Shown in pieces: positions 44,081 to 54,212 of a DNA stretch of 64,000 bases. Each line of letters opens with the position of its first letter. The first letter of the stretch is position 1. The position numbers and the translations under genes are program-made. The notes under the pieces were generated by a model that was not told the origin of the DNA, searched no databases, and saw only the letters and a program-made list of their open reading frames with translations. Source of the stretch: Brucella tritici (GTDB taxonomy: Bacteria > Pseudomonadota > Alphaproteobacteria > Rhizobiales > Rhizobiaceae); the NCBI RefSeq assembly GCF_902825325.1, contig NZ_CADEAR010000001.1, positions 62,001 through 126,000 on the forward strand. The letters are read 5' to 3'.

Positions 44081-45685
44081 TCACGTACCAAAGCGTTCTT
44101 CGCTAAGCGCCGCCGCCATCAGGGCCTTGGTATAGTCCTCGCGCGGGTGATCGAAGACCTGTTCGGTATCGCCCTGTTCGACGATCTTTCCGTTCTTCAT
44201 CACGATCACATAGTCCGAGACCGCACGCACGACCGCCATGTCGTGGCTGATGAAGAGATAGGACAGGCCGTGGTCTTTCTGAAGGTCGCGCAGCAGGGTA
44301 ACGATCTGCTTCTGCACTGAGCGATCCAGCGCACTCGTCGGCTCATCGAGGACGATCACGCGCGGTTTCAGGATCATCGTACGCGCAATGGCGATGCGCT
44401 GGCGCTGGCCGCCGGAAAATTCGTGCGGATAGCGATTGCGCATGGCCGGGTCCATGCCGACTTCCCGCAATGCTTCCTGCGCACGACGATCACGCTCTTT
44501 CGCCGAAAGGTTCGGTTCGTGGATGAGAAGCCCTTCGGTGATGATGCGTCCCACGGTCATGCGCGGGCTGAGCGAGCCGAAAGGATCCTGAAAAACGAGC
44601 TGCAATTCGCGGCGCTTCGGGCGCATCGCCTGCGATTCTGTCGGCAATTCCTTGCCGAGATAGGCGATACGGCCTTCTGACGGGAGAAGACGCAGAATGG
44701 CGCGACCGAGCGTTGACTTGCCCGAACCGGATTCTCCCACGATACCGATGGTCTGGCCTTCCTTCAGCGTCAGCGAGACATTGTTGACGGCTGTGAGATA
44801 GTTCGCAGCGCCGAGCCATGGCTTGTTGATGAGGAAGTTGACCTTCACATTGTCGGCGCGAACCAGCACCGGCGCGTCTTCACGGGGAGGCGCCTTTTCG
44901 CCTTCCGGCTCCGCATCGAGCAGCATCTTCGTATAGGGATGCTCAGGCGCAGTGAAAAGTTTTTCCGTATCGTTGGTTTCAACCACTTCGCCGGAACGCA
45001 TCACATAGACCCGGTCGGCAAAGCGCCGCACGATGCCGAGATCATGCGTGATGAAGACCACCGCCATGCCCAGTCGCTTCTGCAGATCGGCCAGCAGGTC
45101 GAGAATCTGCGCCTGAATGGTGACGTCGAGAGCGGTGGTTGGTTCGTCGGCAATCAGGATGTCCGGTTCGTTGGCGAGCGCCATGGCGATCATGACGCGC
45201 TGGCGCTGTCCGCCCGACAGTTCATAGGGGTAGCTGTCGATACGGCGCTCCGGTTCTGGAATACCAACCAGCTTGAGCAGTTCAAGAATACGGGGGCGCG
45301 CCTGCTTCTTGTTCATGCCGCGATGATAGCGAAGCGGTTCGGCAAGCTGGTCGCCAATGCGGTAAAGCGGATCGAGCGACGTCATCGGCTCCTGAAAGAT
45401 CATGGTGATCTTTGCACCGCGGATATTGTTCAGCTTCTTTTCGGACATGCCGATCAGATCCTGACCGCGATAGAGCGCCTGCCCGGTCGCCTTGCCGTTC
45501 TGGGCCAGAAGCCCCATCATCGCCATTGTCGTCTGGCTCTTGCCGGAGCCGGACTCGCCGACGATGGCGATGGTTTCACCGGCTTTGACATCGAGATTGA
45601 TACCGCGCACTGCCTGCACCGGCCCGTCATGCGTGTCGAAAGTGACCTTCAGGTCGCGCACGCTCAGAATGTTTTCACTCGTCAT
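44081..45685 (-). CDS. Fused double ATPase of an oligopeptide ABC importer (OppDF/YejF type)
   Basis: This 534-residue protein carries two complete ATPase halves: Walker A G-E-S-G-S-G-K-S near residues 40 and 310, signature motifs L-S-G-G-Q-R-Q-R and F-S-G-G-Q-R-Q-R, and D-E-P after each Walker B. In many importers these are two proteins (OppD and OppF); here they are joined. ATG 45685 begins M-T-S-E-N; the frame upstream overlaps the permease gene. It is the last gene of a five-gene run and powers peptide import. Confidence 0.93.
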   Translation of the reverse strand: MTSENILSVRDLKVTFDTHDGPVQAVRGINLDVKAGETIAIVGESGSGKSQTTMAMMGLLAQNGKATGQALYRGQDLIGMSEKKLNNIRGAKITMIFQEPMTSLDPLYRIGDQLAEPLRYHRGMNKKQARPRILELLKLVGIPEPERRIDSYPYELSGGQRQRVMIAMALANEPDILIADEPTTALDVTIQAQILDLLADLQKRLGMAVVFITHDLGIVRRFADRVYVMRSGEVVETNDTEKLFTAPEHPYTKMLLDAEPEGEKAPPREDAPVLVRADNVKVNFLINKPWLGAANYLTAVNNVSLTLKEGQTIGIVGESGSGKSTLGRAILRLLPSEGRIAYLGKELPTESQAMRPKRRELQLVFQDPFGSLSPRMTVGRIITEGLLIHEPNLSAKERDRRAQEALREVGMDPAMRNRYPHEFSGGQRQRIAIARTMILKPRVIVLDEPTSALDRSVQKQIVTLLRDLQKDHGLSYLFISHDMAVVRAVSDYVIVMKNGKIVEQGDTEQVFDHPREDYTKALMAAALSEERFGT

Positions 45686-45686
45686 C

Positions 45687-46820
45687 TCAGCGGTCCTTTG
45701 GGTCAAGGCTGTCGCGCAGGCCGTCGCCAAGGAAGTTCAGCGCAAACAGGATGATGGTCAGCGTTGCGGCAGGCCAGATCAATTGCCAGCTTGCACCGCG
45801 CATGTTCTGGGCGCCTTCGGAAATCAGCAGCCCCAGAGAGGTGAGGGGGTCCTGAACGCCGAGACCGAGGAAGGAGAGGAGACTTTCGAGCAGGATTGCC
45901 TTCGGTACCAGAAGCGTCACGAAAACGATGACCGGGCCGAGCGCATTCGGAATGATGTGGCGGGTGATGACGCCGCGCCGCGTCGCGCCAAGCGCTTCTG
46001 CCGCCTGAACAAATTCCTGACGTTTGAGGCTTAATGTCTGTCCGCGCACGATGCGCGCCATATCCAGCCATTCCGTCGCGCCGATGGCGATGAAGATGAT
46101 GAAAATGGATCGCCCGAAGAAGACGAGCATCAGTATGACGAAGAAGATGAAGGGCAGCGAATAGAGAATATCCACCAGCCGCATCATCACGTTATCGACA
46201 CGTCCGCCCAGATAACCGGAGATGGCACCGAAGGACACGCCCAGTATCAGAGACATCGCCGAAGCAAGCAGGCCGATGGCAAGCGACATGCGCACGCCGA
46301 TGAAGATACGCGTCATCAGATCGCGGCCAAGATTATCAGTGCCGAGCAGGAAGTAATTGCGCGTCACGTTGAGGGTCAGCTTGCCCGACAGCCCATCGGA
46401 AGCGATGTCAATCTTCGGATTGCTGAACAGGTCCGAGCGCTGGAAATAACGCAGCACACGTTCATCCGTCGGGCGCTGTGCGGTGAAATCGACAACGACA
46501 TTGTTGCCGCTCAGTTCCGGTTCGCCGGCAGCTTTCAATCGCGCGCGGGCAAGTTCGCGGTCAAGGCCCGGCAGGATGGTATCCGCACGCGGATAGGCTT
46601 CCAGGCTTGGGGCCACCCGCACGAACTGCGGATAAATCTTGTCGTAAGGATGCGGGCTCAGCATCGGGCCGAATATGCCCAGAAATGCCATCAGGAGAAG
46701 GACGATAGCGCTTGCCACCGCAGCCCTGTTCTTGCGCAGGCGCAACCATGCGTCCTGCCAGAGCGAGCGGCTTGGAACTTCCAGCCGGGCTGTTTCCGTC
46801 GGTACAGAAAGATCAGTCAT
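45687..46820 (-). CDS. Oligopeptide ABC transporter permease (OppC/YejE type)
   Basis: The 377-residue membrane protein has a first helix near residue 35 and an unusually large periplasmic loop (about residues 60-155). The core follows with N-L-G-R-D-L-M-T-R and the [18 protein letters not shown] motif that docks the ATPase. The large loop resembles YejE. Its start overlaps the upstream permease by 8 bases, and its stop lies one base from the ATPase start. It forms the peptide channel with OppB. Confidence 0.93.
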   Translation of the reverse strand: MTDLSVPTETARLEVPSRSLWQDAWLRLRKNRAAVASAIVLLLMAFLGIFGPMLSPHPYDKIYPQFVRVAPSLEAYPRADTILPGLDRELARARLKAAGEPELSGNNVVVDFTAQRPTDERVLRYFQRSDLFSNPKIDIASDGLSGKLTLNVTRNYFLLGTDNLGRDLMTRIFIGVRMSLAIGLLASAMSLILGVSFGAISGYLGGRVDNVMMRLVDILYSLPFIFFVILMLVFFGRSIFIIFIAIGATEWLDMARIVRGQTLSLKRQEFVQAAEALGATRRGVITRHIIPNALGPVIVFVTLLVPKAILLESLLSFLGLGVQDPLTSLGLLISEGAQNMRGASWQLIWPAATLTIILFALNFLGDGLRDSLDPKDR

Positions 46821-47736
46821 AGCGAACCCTCGGATCAAGCCATGCATAAAGAAGGTCGACAATCAGGTTGAACACCACGACGAAGACCGAAATGACAACA
46901 ACGGTTCCCATGACGAGGGTGTAATCGCGGCTGAGCGCGCCCTGCACGAAATAGCGACCGATGCCGGGAATGCCGAAAATCGTCTCGACGACGACCGAAC
47001 CCGTGAGCAGGGCTGCAGCCGTCGGGCCGAGATAGGAGACGGCGGGAAGCATGGCGGCGCGCAATGCATGCACGCCCACAACCACACGCGATGGCAGGCC
47101 ATAGGCGCGCGCGGTGCGCACGTGATTGGCGCGCAAAGCTTCGATGGTCGCTCCGCGTACGAGACGCGCAATGACGCCGACCTGCGGCAATGCAAGTGTC
47201 AGAACCGGTAATATCCAGTAGGTTACATTGGCCGACGACCAGCCGCCTGCCGGAACCCAGCCGAGGATGACACCGAACAAGAGGCTGAGGAGAGGGGCCA
47301 CGACGAAGTTCGGTGTGGTGATGCCGAATGTGGCCAGTGCGACAACGAAATAGTCGACGGCTGAATTCTGCTTCAGCGCTGCCAGTGTGCCGAGAAACGT
47401 TCCGATAATTGCCGCAAGCGTCAGTCCGAGCGTGCCGAGCATGATCGAAACGGGCAGGCCGGAAGCGAAAAGGTCGTTCACGGTGAAATCGCGTCGCGTG
47501 AAGCTTGGTCCAAGATCGCCGTGCAGAAGATTGCCCAGATAAATCAGATACTGCTGCCACAGCGGCGCATCCATATTATAGGCCTTCTTGAGGTTCTCCA
47601 GGATCAGTGGATCAATCGGCCTTTCAAGGTCGAAAGGTCCGCCGGGCGCAAGCCGGATCAGAAAGAATGTCAGCGTGATGATGATAAATATCGTGGGTAT
47701 CGCACTACCCAATCGTCGGAGCGTATAGCCCAGCAT
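46813..47736 (-). CDS. Oligopeptide ABC transporter permease (OppB type)
   Basis: The 307-residue product has six membrane helices, an early L-R-R-L-G-S-A-I-P-T-I segment, F-L-I-R-L-A-P-G-G-P-F-D, and the cytoplasmic T-A-R-A-Y-G-L-P-S-R-V-V-V-G-V-H-A-L-R-A-A-M-L-P loop. It overlaps the next permease. A 12-bp stem-loop separates it from the binding-protein gene upstream, a common way to keep binding protein in excess. Confidence 0.93.
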   Translation of the reverse strand: MLGYTLRRLGSAIPTIFIIITLTFFLIRLAPGGPFDLERPIDPLILENLKKAYNMDAPLWQQYLIYLGNLLHGDLGPSFTRRDFTVNDLFASGLPVSIMLGTLGLTLAAIIGTFLGTLAALKQNSAVDYFVVALATFGITTPNFVVAPLLSLLFGVILGWVPAGGWSSANVTYWILPVLTLALPQVGVIARLVRGATIEALRANHVRTARAYGLPSRVVVGVHALRAAMLPAVSYLGPTAAALLTGSVVVETIFGIPGIGRYFVQGALSRDYTLVMGTVVVISVFVVVFNLIVDLLYAWLDPRVRYD

Positions 47737-47750
47737 GTTCTCTTCCCTTC

Positions 47751-47782
47751 TTTACCGGATCGCTTTCAAACGATCCGGTAAA
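47751..47782 (-). other. 12-bp stem-loop between binding-protein and permease genes
   Basis: TTTACCGGATCG pairs perfectly with CGATCCGGTAAA around 8 bases. It lies between the binding-protein stop and the oppB start and may cause partial termination or mRNA protection. Confidence 0.72.
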
Positions 47783-47812
47783 TCCCACTAAGGGCGTGTT
47801 TCATTTTTGTTT

Positions 47813-49390
47813 TTAATTCTTTGTCGATAGCCAACGCGTGCCGTGCGAATTCATGAGGTTGTCTTCGTAACCCTGAACGCGGTCGGCAACGAGAGCGGTG
47901 GACGAATAGTACATCAGGGGCACGACAGCCCCGTCGCCGAGCAGTATCTTCTCTGCTTCAGCGAGGATTTTTGCCCGCTCTTTAAGATCGGTCGTAGTTG
48001 CGGATTTCGCCATCAGCGCGTCGTAATCCTTGTTCGACCATTCGGCATAATTGAAGTAATTGCCGGTGGTATAAAGCTCCAGGAACGAATTCGGATCGTT
48101 GTAATCGCCGATCCAACCGTCGCGGGTGATGTCGAACATCCCCTTTTCCTGAAGGTAGTTATAAAAGGTGGCGCCTTCGACCTCGTTGAGGGTCGCCTTG
48201 ATGCCGATATTGCCCAGCATGTTGGCAAGCGCTGCCATGGTATTCTTGTGGTTTTCAGAGGTGTTGTAACGCAGGGTCACAGAAAGGCTGCCCGGCTGGA
48301 CACCGGCTTCCTGCAGCAGTTCCTTGGCCTTGTCCTCGCGGTCCAGCACATCCTCGTCGGCGAAATCCAGCTTCGGCGCATCCTTGACGTAATTCGCAAT
48401 GCCGGGCGGCACCATCGAACTAGCTGGCAGCATCACACCGCGCCAGACCTCATTGGCGAGGAACTCGCGATCGACGGCCATCGATATGGCCCGACGCACG
48501 CGCGGATCGCGCAGCTTGCTCGAGGGCTCGCCTTTGATGTCGACATAATAGATGCCGAGATAGGGAGCGAGGCGGAACTGGCTGCTGAGGTTCTTCTTCA
48601 CATAATCCATCTGTTCGGCAGGAACATCGGAACAGATGTCGACCTCTTTCGCCTCGAAGCGACGCATGCAGCTTGCCCGGTCTTCAAACGGTATCCAGTT
48701 GACCGCATCGATCTTCACATTGGAAGCGTCCCAGTAATTCGGGTTCTTCTTCATGGAGATCTTGTCATTGGGAGTGAAACCGACAAGCGTGTAGGCGCCA
48801 TTGGTCACCATATTGCCGGGCAGGGTGAACTTGTCGCCGAACTTCTCGACAGCCTTCCTGTTGACCGGAAATCCCGTCTGGTGCGTGAGAAGCTCAAGGA
48901 AATAAGGGGCAGGGTTCTTGAGGCTTATCTGAAGGGTCTTGTCGTCAAGCGCCTTCACGCCAAGCTGATCGACTGGTATCTTGCCGGTGGCAACTTCCTC
49001 GGCATTCCTGATGGCATAGAGGACGCTGGCGTAACCGGCAGCCGTCTTCGGGTCCATGATGCGGCGGAAGGAAAACTCGAAATCGCCCGCGGTGACGGGG
49101 TCGCCATTCGACCATTTGGCATTTTCGCGCATATGGAATGTGTAGGTGAGACCGTCTTCGGAAATATCCCACGATGCAGCCGCGCCGGGGATAGCCTCGC
49201 CCTTCTCGTTCTGCGCGAGCAAACCTTCATAAAGGTCGCGCAGGACACGGTTTTCCGAAACGGTGGTCGTGTGGTGCTGGTCCAGCGTGGCGGGGTCGGT
49301 ATCGTTACCCCGGTTGAGCACTGTTTCTGCCGATGCAGCGCCGCTGAGTGCCATCAGGCAAATGCCTGTCATCAGGAATCCGCGAACCAT
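47813..49390 (-). CDS. Oligopeptide ABC transporter substrate-binding protein, copy 1 (OppA type)
   Basis: The 525-residue product has a signal peptide ending A-A-S-A-E, then the class C (SBP_bac_5) fold with N-R-G-N-D-T-D-P-A-T-L-D-Q and a long two-lobe domain. It would bind peptides in the periplasm for the channel encoded downstream. ATG 49390 has GGAG 8 bases upstream; an ATG five codons earlier lacks one. It is clearly a paralogue of the protein encoded next upstream, sharing many long identical stretches by eye. Confidence 0.93.
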   Translation of the reverse strand: MVRGFLMTGICLMALSGAASAETVLNRGNDTDPATLDQHHTTTVSENRVLRDLYEGLLAQNEKGEAIPGAAASWDISEDGLTYTFHMRENAKWSNGDPVTAGDFEFSFRRIMDPKTAAGYASVLYAIRNAEEVATGKIPVDQLGVKALDDKTLQISLKNPAPYFLELLTHQTGFPVNRKAVEKFGDKFTLPGNMVTNGAYTLVGFTPNDKISMKKNPNYWDASNVKIDAVNWIPFEDRASCMRRFEAKEVDICSDVPAEQMDYVKKNLSSQFRLAPYLGIYYVDIKGEPSSKLRDPRVRRAISMAVDREFLANEVWRGVMLPASSMVPPGIANYVKDAPKLDFADEDVLDREDKAKELLQEAGVQPGSLSVTLRYNTSENHKNTMAALANMLGNIGIKATLNEVEGATFYNYLQEKGMFDITRDGWIGDYNDPNSFLELYTTGNYFNYAEWSNKDYDALMAKSATTTDLKERAKILAEAEKILLGDGAVVPLMYYSSTALVADRVQGYEDNLMNSHGTRWLSTKN

Positions 49391-49462
49391 TGTAAAAACT
49401 CCCATATACTTTTTAGAAAACGTTTGCCCCGACAAAAGAGGGCCCTCCGGAACAGCCGGAAG

Positions 49463-49491
49463 AAAAAGGGCCGCGCCGAGAAGCGCAGCCC
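49463..49491 (-). terminator. Terminator after binding-protein copy 2
   Basis: GGGCTGCGC pairs with GCGCGGCCC (one G-T pair) around 6 bases, and a run of five T follows on the minus strand. It separates the two binding-protein genes, so copy 2 may be expressed mainly alone. Confidence 0.75.
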
Positions 49492-49502
49492 GAGCTGAAA
49501 AT

Positions 49503-51080
49503 TTATTGTTTAAACGAAAGCCAGCGCGTCTTGTGGCTATCCATCAGGTTGTCGTTCCAACCGTCGATCTTGTCCGAAACAAGGGCGCGCGACGAATAAT
49601 AGAGGATCGGGATATTGCTCATCTCATCAAGCTTCAGCTGTTCGGCTTCTGCCAGTGTCTTGGCACGCTCGTTGAGATCGAGGATCTTTTCGGCCTTCGC
49701 CATCAGCGCATCGTAATCGGCGTTCTTCACCTTGGAATAGTTGAAGCTCACGTTGCTCTGGCTGATGAACAGGAAGTTCTGCGGATCGTTATAGTCACCG
49801 ATCCAGCCTGCACGGGCGATGTCAAATGGACCGTCGTCGCGCATGAAGTTGAAGTAGGTCGCACCTTCAGTTTCGTTGAGCGAAGCCTTGACGCCGATAT
49901 TGCCGAGCTGATCGGCGATGGCAGCCATGGTGTTCTTGTTGTTTTCCGAGGTGTTGTAGAGCAGTTCGATCGAAAGCGTATTCGGCTCTACGCCTGCTTC
50001 CTTCAGCAGTTCCTTGGCCTTGTCTTCGCGCTCCAGCATATCGTCGGAATAGTTGAGCTTCGGCGCATCCTTCACATAATTGGCGATGCCCGGAGGAACC
50101 ATCGAATAGCCCGGCAGCATGGTGCCTTGCCAGACCTGATCGGCAATGAAATCACGGTCGATGGCCATGGAAATCGCCTGGCGGACGCGCGGGTCCTTCA
50201 GCTTGCTGTCAGCGGTCTTGCCCTTTACCGGCAGATAATAGACGCCGAGATAAGGCGCCATGCGGAATTCCTTGGAAAGGTTCTTCTTCACATAGTCCAT
50301 CTGCTCGGCCGGAACGTCGGAGCAGATCTGCACTTCCTTCGCCTCGAAACGGCGCATGCAGCTTGCGCGATCCTCGAACGGTATCCAGTTGACCGTATCG
50401 ATCTTCACCTGATCCGCTTCGTAATAATACGGATTCTTCTTCATCACGATCTTGTCGTTCGGGGTGAAGCTTTCCAGCATATAAGCGCCGTTCGTCACCA
50501 TCTTGCCGGGCGTGGTGAACTTGTCACCATTCGCCTCGACGCTTTTCTGGTTCATCGGGAAGCCGGTCTGGTGGGTCAGAAGCTCAAGGAAATACGGAGC
50601 AGGGGCGTTCAACGTGACCTTGAGAGTGTGGTCATCGACGGCTTCGACGCCGAGCTGGTCGGTCGGCTTCTTGCCTCCGGCAATGTCTTCGGCGTTCTTG
50701 ATGATGAACAGCATGCTGGCATAACCGGCGGCCGTCTTCGGGTCCATCAGGCGGCGGAAGGTGAACTGGAAGTCACCGGCGGTGACCGGATCGCCGTTCG
50801 ACCATTTTGCGTCATCGCGCAGATGGAAGGTGTAGACGGTGCCATCTTCGGAAACATCCCAGGATTTCGCTACACCCGGCACTGCTTCGCCATTTGCGTT
50901 CTGAATAGTCAGGCCGTCATACAAGTCGCGCATGACATTACCTTCAGCCACCGTCGAGGTGCGATGATGGTCCAGTGTCGCGGGATCGGTGTCGTTGCCG
51001 CGATTGAGAACGACTTCAGCCGAAGCTGCTCCGGCCAGCGCCAGAAGACACACACCTGTCAGTAGAAATTTACGATACAT
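49503..51080 (-). CDS. Oligopeptide ABC transporter substrate-binding protein, copy 2 (OppA type)
   Basis: This 525-residue protein has a signal peptide ending A-A-S-A-E and starts N-R-G-N-D-T-D-P-A-T-L-D-H. Its length equals that of copy 1, and both share the E-A-K-E-V-x-I-C-S-D-V-P-A-E-Q segment, so they arose by tandem duplication. The copies probably differ in peptide preference. ATG 51080 has a strong GGAGGGG site; the upstream frame is not signal-like. It is the first gene of the importer operon and is followed by its own terminator. Confidence 0.93.
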   Translation of the reverse strand: MYRKFLLTGVCLLALAGAASAEVVLNRGNDTDPATLDHHRTSTVAEGNVMRDLYDGLTIQNANGEAVPGVAKSWDVSEDGTVYTFHLRDDAKWSNGDPVTAGDFQFTFRRLMDPKTAAGYASMLFIIKNAEDIAGGKKPTDQLGVEAVDDHTLKVTLNAPAPYFLELLTHQTGFPMNQKSVEANGDKFTTPGKMVTNGAYMLESFTPNDKIVMKKNPYYYEADQVKIDTVNWIPFEDRASCMRRFEAKEVQICSDVPAEQMDYVKKNLSKEFRMAPYLGVYYLPVKGKTADSKLKDPRVRQAISMAIDRDFIADQVWQGTMLPGYSMVPPGIANYVKDAPKLNYSDDMLEREDKAKELLKEAGVEPNTLSIELLYNTSENNKNTMAAIADQLGNIGVKASLNETEGATYFNFMRDDGPFDIARAGWIGDYNDPQNFLFISQSNVSFNYSKVKNADYDALMAKAEKILDLNERAKTLAEAEQLKLDEMSNIPILYYSSRALVSDKIDGWNDNLMDSHKTRWLSFKQ

Positions 51081-51556
51081 TTGAGAACCCCTCCTTTGAA
51101 ATTTTTGAAATGTCCCGCATCTTATGGATAAGCACGCCACTTGCAAGAGAACTTATCAACGCTTTGACTTAATTAACATATTCACAATTTCTTGAGCAAT
51201 TTATATGGTGGTTTTCTGGTACGGAAACACGCATTTTCATCGAATTTACAAGCTCGAATTGCCGTCCATATGTGCCAGAAAAATGCCGTAAATTCCGGCA
51301 TTTGCGACGTTTGAATGTCAGCTGAATTGACGTCGGGCTTCACCCGATTCGCTGAAAGTTACATACGCGGCTTTTGGCGCGCGTTTCTGTGTATGAATTG
51401 TGCTGTGAAGTCGCAATTGTAGGCCTGGAGTGCGAGCTTCAACGAGAAGCGCCGCTGGGTCGCGTTCTCAAGCAGTAAGAGGGCGTTCGGCGCGCTTCAG
51501 CAAGCGCACCGCTCGTTTGCCCAGGGAGGATCGGACTGAATGCCTGCGTTGCCGTC
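51081..51556. other. Intergenic region between the peptide importer and phosphate transporter genes
   Basis: No gene is supported. The left end is AT-rich and must hold the promoter of the importer. One stem-loop (AAATGCCG facing CGGCATTT, 51281-51303) is present without a T-run. Confidence 0.5.
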
Positions 51557-53047
51557 TCAGGGATGCCCAACAGGAATCTGGTTCAACAGCGCGAACAGAA
51601 TGGCCGAGAGGATTGCGGCAGCAGGAACCGTTACCACCCAGGCAGCTGCAATCGTCAGTGCGTGGGAGCGGCGAACCAGCTTGCGACGGCGGCGCTCCTC
51701 AACCGGGATAGAATCCAACGGCAGGGCCTGGCGCGCCTTCTTCAATCGTCGTTCAGTGTCCCATTCGCGGAAGAAACCAACGCCAAAGATCGCTCCAATG
51801 GCGATGTGGGTCGAACTGACCGGCAATCCCAGCCAGCTGGCCAGAATGACGGTGATTGCGGCTGACAGTGACACGCAATAAGCACGCATCGGGTTCAGCT
51901 TGGTGATCTGATTGCCAACCATTCGAATGAGCTTAGGGCCAAACAGACACAAGCCGAATGAAATGCCACATGCGCCGATCAGCATAACCCAGAGCGGAAT
52001 CTCAACGCCGTCGTTTAACGCGCCGGTCTGCGATGTCTGGACAATTGCCGCGAGCGGCCCGACGGCATTTGCCACATCATTTGCACCATGGGCAAAGCTG
52101 AGCAATGCCGCCGAAACAACGAGAGGAATGCTGAACAGGATCTTGAGTGACTTATTGCGGTTTTCGAGCCCGTATGACTGGCGGCGGATGACCGGGATCA
52201 AGATCAACCAACTTCCGACGCCAACAGCCAATCCACAGATCAGAGCTACCTCAATCGATACGTCGATCAGCTGTTTCAGCCCCTTCATGATCAGATATGT
52301 CGCGAAGGTCCCCGCCATGAGACCAACAAGGATTGGCACCCATACGCGAGCGGCAGCAATCTTATCTGCACGATAGACAATGCGGGCTTTAATCAACCAG
52401 AGAAAACCAGCCGCTATGATCGCACCCAGCACTGGCGAGATAACCCAGCTTGCCGCAATCGCCGCCATTTGAGACCAGTTCACCGCTCCGAAGCCAGCTG
52501 CGACGATGCCTGCACCCACGACACCGCCGACGACGGCATGCGTTGTTGAAACAGGAGCGCCGATCCACGTCGCAAGGTTGACCCAAAGCGCGGAGGCGAG
52601 CAACGCTGCCATCATTGCCCAGATGAACATGATCGGTGTTGCAAGTGTGTCTGGCGCAATGATGCCGGTTGCGACCGTTGACACAACATCGGCTCCGGCG
52701 ATGAGTGCGCCAGCACTTTCAAACACTGCGGCGATCGCAATCGCGCCCCCCATGCTCAGTGCATTGGCACCGACAGCCGGTCCCATATTGTTGGCCACGT
52801 CGTTGGCGCCAATGTTCAAAGCCATGTAGGCACCAAAAACGGCCGCGGCCACAACGATGAGCATTTGGCTGGTCTGGCCCAGCAGCATGGCCGCGCCAAG
52901 TCCGGCAAGCATGATGAATACGAGAGCAATGCCCGGAGCCACGAGCGGACGTGAGACGTAACTCGCCGCCGTTTCCAGCTTGACGAAGCGGCCCAAGTCC
53001 CGGTCCAGAGTCTCTAGATGCCGAGCTTCGAGATCTTCGTTTGCCAT
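51557..53047 (-). CDS. PiT family inorganic phosphate transporter
   Basis: The 496-residue membrane protein has the duplicated PiT signature: G-A-N-D-V-A-N-N-M-G-P at residues 80-90 and G-A-N-D-V-A-N-A-V-G-P in the second half, with a hydrophilic middle loop. It imports phosphate, probably as a metal-phosphate complex, using the proton gradient. The N-terminus (about 35 residues) is charged and precedes helix 1. The gene stands alone, with no PhoU-like partner nearby. Confidence 0.93.
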   Translation of the reverse strand: MANEDLEARHLETLDRDLGRFVKLETAASYVSRPLVAPGIALVFIMLAGLGAAMLLGQTSQMLIVVAAAVFGAYMALNIGANDVANNMGPAVGANALSMGGAIAIAAVFESAGALIAGADVVSTVATGIIAPDTLATPIMFIWAMMAALLASALWVNLATWIGAPVSTTHAVVGGVVGAGIVAAGFGAVNWSQMAAIAASWVISPVLGAIIAAGFLWLIKARIVYRADKIAAARVWVPILVGLMAGTFATYLIMKGLKQLIDVSIEVALICGLAVGVGSWLILIPVIRRQSYGLENRNKSLKILFSIPLVVSAALLSFAHGANDVANAVGPLAAIVQTSQTGALNDGVEIPLWVMLIGACGISFGLCLFGPKLIRMVGNQITKLNPMRAYCVSLSAAITVILASWLGLPVSSTHIAIGAIFGVGFFREWDTERRLKKARQALPLDSIPVEERRRRKLVRRSHALTIAAAWVVTVPAAAILSAILFALLNQIPVGHP

Positions 53048-53381
53048 GATTTACTCTTGATTTCTAACGCAGCGTACCAGTCGACACGGACGCTTGGGGA
53101 TGATCCAATTCAGGAATTTGACCGGTGTTTAAATGCGGCCTTTTTGAAAAGTCAATGGTTCGAGGTCAAGATGACCAATATGGAGGGCCGCTCGACAAGC
53201 TATGATGGAGTCCTAATCTGATGCACGACCCGACAACGGGATAAAGCTCTCTGCCATTTAAGTCAGCGTATTTGCTGAGATATCCTCCGGTTCACGCGAC
53301 CCGCAGGGCAAATAGCGTGACGTTTGTCGCTGTTGGGCCAGGCTTAGCTGGCCGGCGGCACGTAGCGGAAGGTGTTGACAG
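53048..53381. other. Intergenic region upstream of the phosphate transporter, nothing recognised
   Basis: I see no gene, no clear operator and no Pho-box-like repeats in this stretch. It must hold the transporter promoter and the 3' end signals of the regulator. Confidence 0.45.
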
Positions 53382-54014
53382 CTATTCCCTAGAGTTTTTC
53401 AGGATAGGTGTTGTTCCTACCCAGAGTTCCTTCGCAGTTTTCGATGTCATGTTGCGTGCGCGGTGCGGCAACGACGATGGAAAATGCAACGTGTCTCCGG
53501 CTTTTAGATAATATTCCTTCCCATTGATTTCGTAGAGAATTTCACCTTCGATCAGATAGAGAAAATCCTCGCCTTCGTGCGATGTCATTTCAGAGACGTA
53601 ACCTGGCGGAATATGGGTTATGCACCCGTTCAAAAGCGCGCCCGGAAAACCTCGCTCCACAATTTCATACACGCGTTCCTTCGTCTCGATATTGTATCCT
53701 TGGCGCGATTCCGCCCGCGAGACGATAGAATGCTCGGCGGGTGGTGTATGATTGAGAAACGTATCGACGCTTGTGCCCAGTACATTGGCAATCTTGTATA
53801 GAGTGACCAGAGACGGCGTTGAAATCCCGCGCTCGATCTGACTGATAAACCCTTCTGTCAGACCTGCCTTTGTGGCGACAGTTTTCATCGTCATGCGCAG
53901 AGCTTTGCGTCTCTGACGCAGAAGAGTGCCCAGTCGTTCGATATGTTCGCTTGTTTCCTCCCTCTGGACGAAGTCAGTTGGGCTTAGGCCGGCCATCTTT
54001 TCAATTTCTCGCAT
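53382..54014 (-). CDS. XRE family regulator with C-terminal cupin domain
   Basis: The 210-residue protein has a helix-turn-helix at about 30-85 (L-R-Q-R-R-K-A-L-R-M-T-M-K-T-V-A, then G-F-I-S-Q-I-E-R-G). A cupin sensor follows at about 135-200 with G-E-D-F-L-Y-L-I-E-G-E and A-G-D-T-L-H-F-P-S-S-L-P-H. Such regulators often control neighbouring transport or amino acid and polyamine genes through a ligand bound in the cupin. ATG 54014 was chosen; ATG 53996 is possible. It is divergent from the peptide-type importer, with a 17-bp perfect palindrome just upstream, and probably controls both itself and that operon. Confidence 0.9.
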   Translation of the reverse strand: MREIEKMAGLSPTDFVQREETSEHIERLGTLLRQRRKALRMTMKTVATKAGLTEGFISQIERGISTPSLVTLYKIANVLGTSVDTFLNHTPPAEHSIVSRAESRQGYNIETKERVYEIVERGFPGALLNGCITHIPPGYVSEMTSHEGEDFLYLIEGEILYEINGKEYYLKAGDTLHFPSSLPHRARNMTSKTAKELWVGTTPILKNSRE

Positions 54015-54029
54015 TTCACATTCCGTACC

Positions 54030-54070
54030 TTGCCTTTCGAACTTTAGTGTGATTAAAGTTCGAAAGGCAA
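54030..54070. promoter_or_regulatory. 17-bp perfect inverted repeat, likely operator of the XRE-cupin regulator
   Basis: TTGCCTTTCGAACTTTA and its exact complement TAAAGTTCGAAAGGCAA are separated by 7 bases. The palindrome starts 15 bp before the regulator ATG and lies in the divergent region of the importer operon. A related half-site (AAACTTTAG) recurs at 54090-54098. Confidence 0.78.
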
Positions 54071-54212
54071 ACTGATATATCAATGATTAAACTTTAGCTG
54101 AACTTAACAATATCAGGCACGCTTGGCCAGAGAAGGGGGGATGAAAAGCTCTCTGGAGAAAAGCATCTGAATAGCAAGGCCTGGTTCGAAGCCAAAATAG
54201 GGGAGGACTTCT

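Noticed and set aside
47843-49498. 551-codon plus-strand frame antisense to the first oligopeptide-binding protein
   Set aside because: It is the shadow of a well-supported gene with a signal peptide, and its composition is not protein-like. The same applies to 49263-51065.
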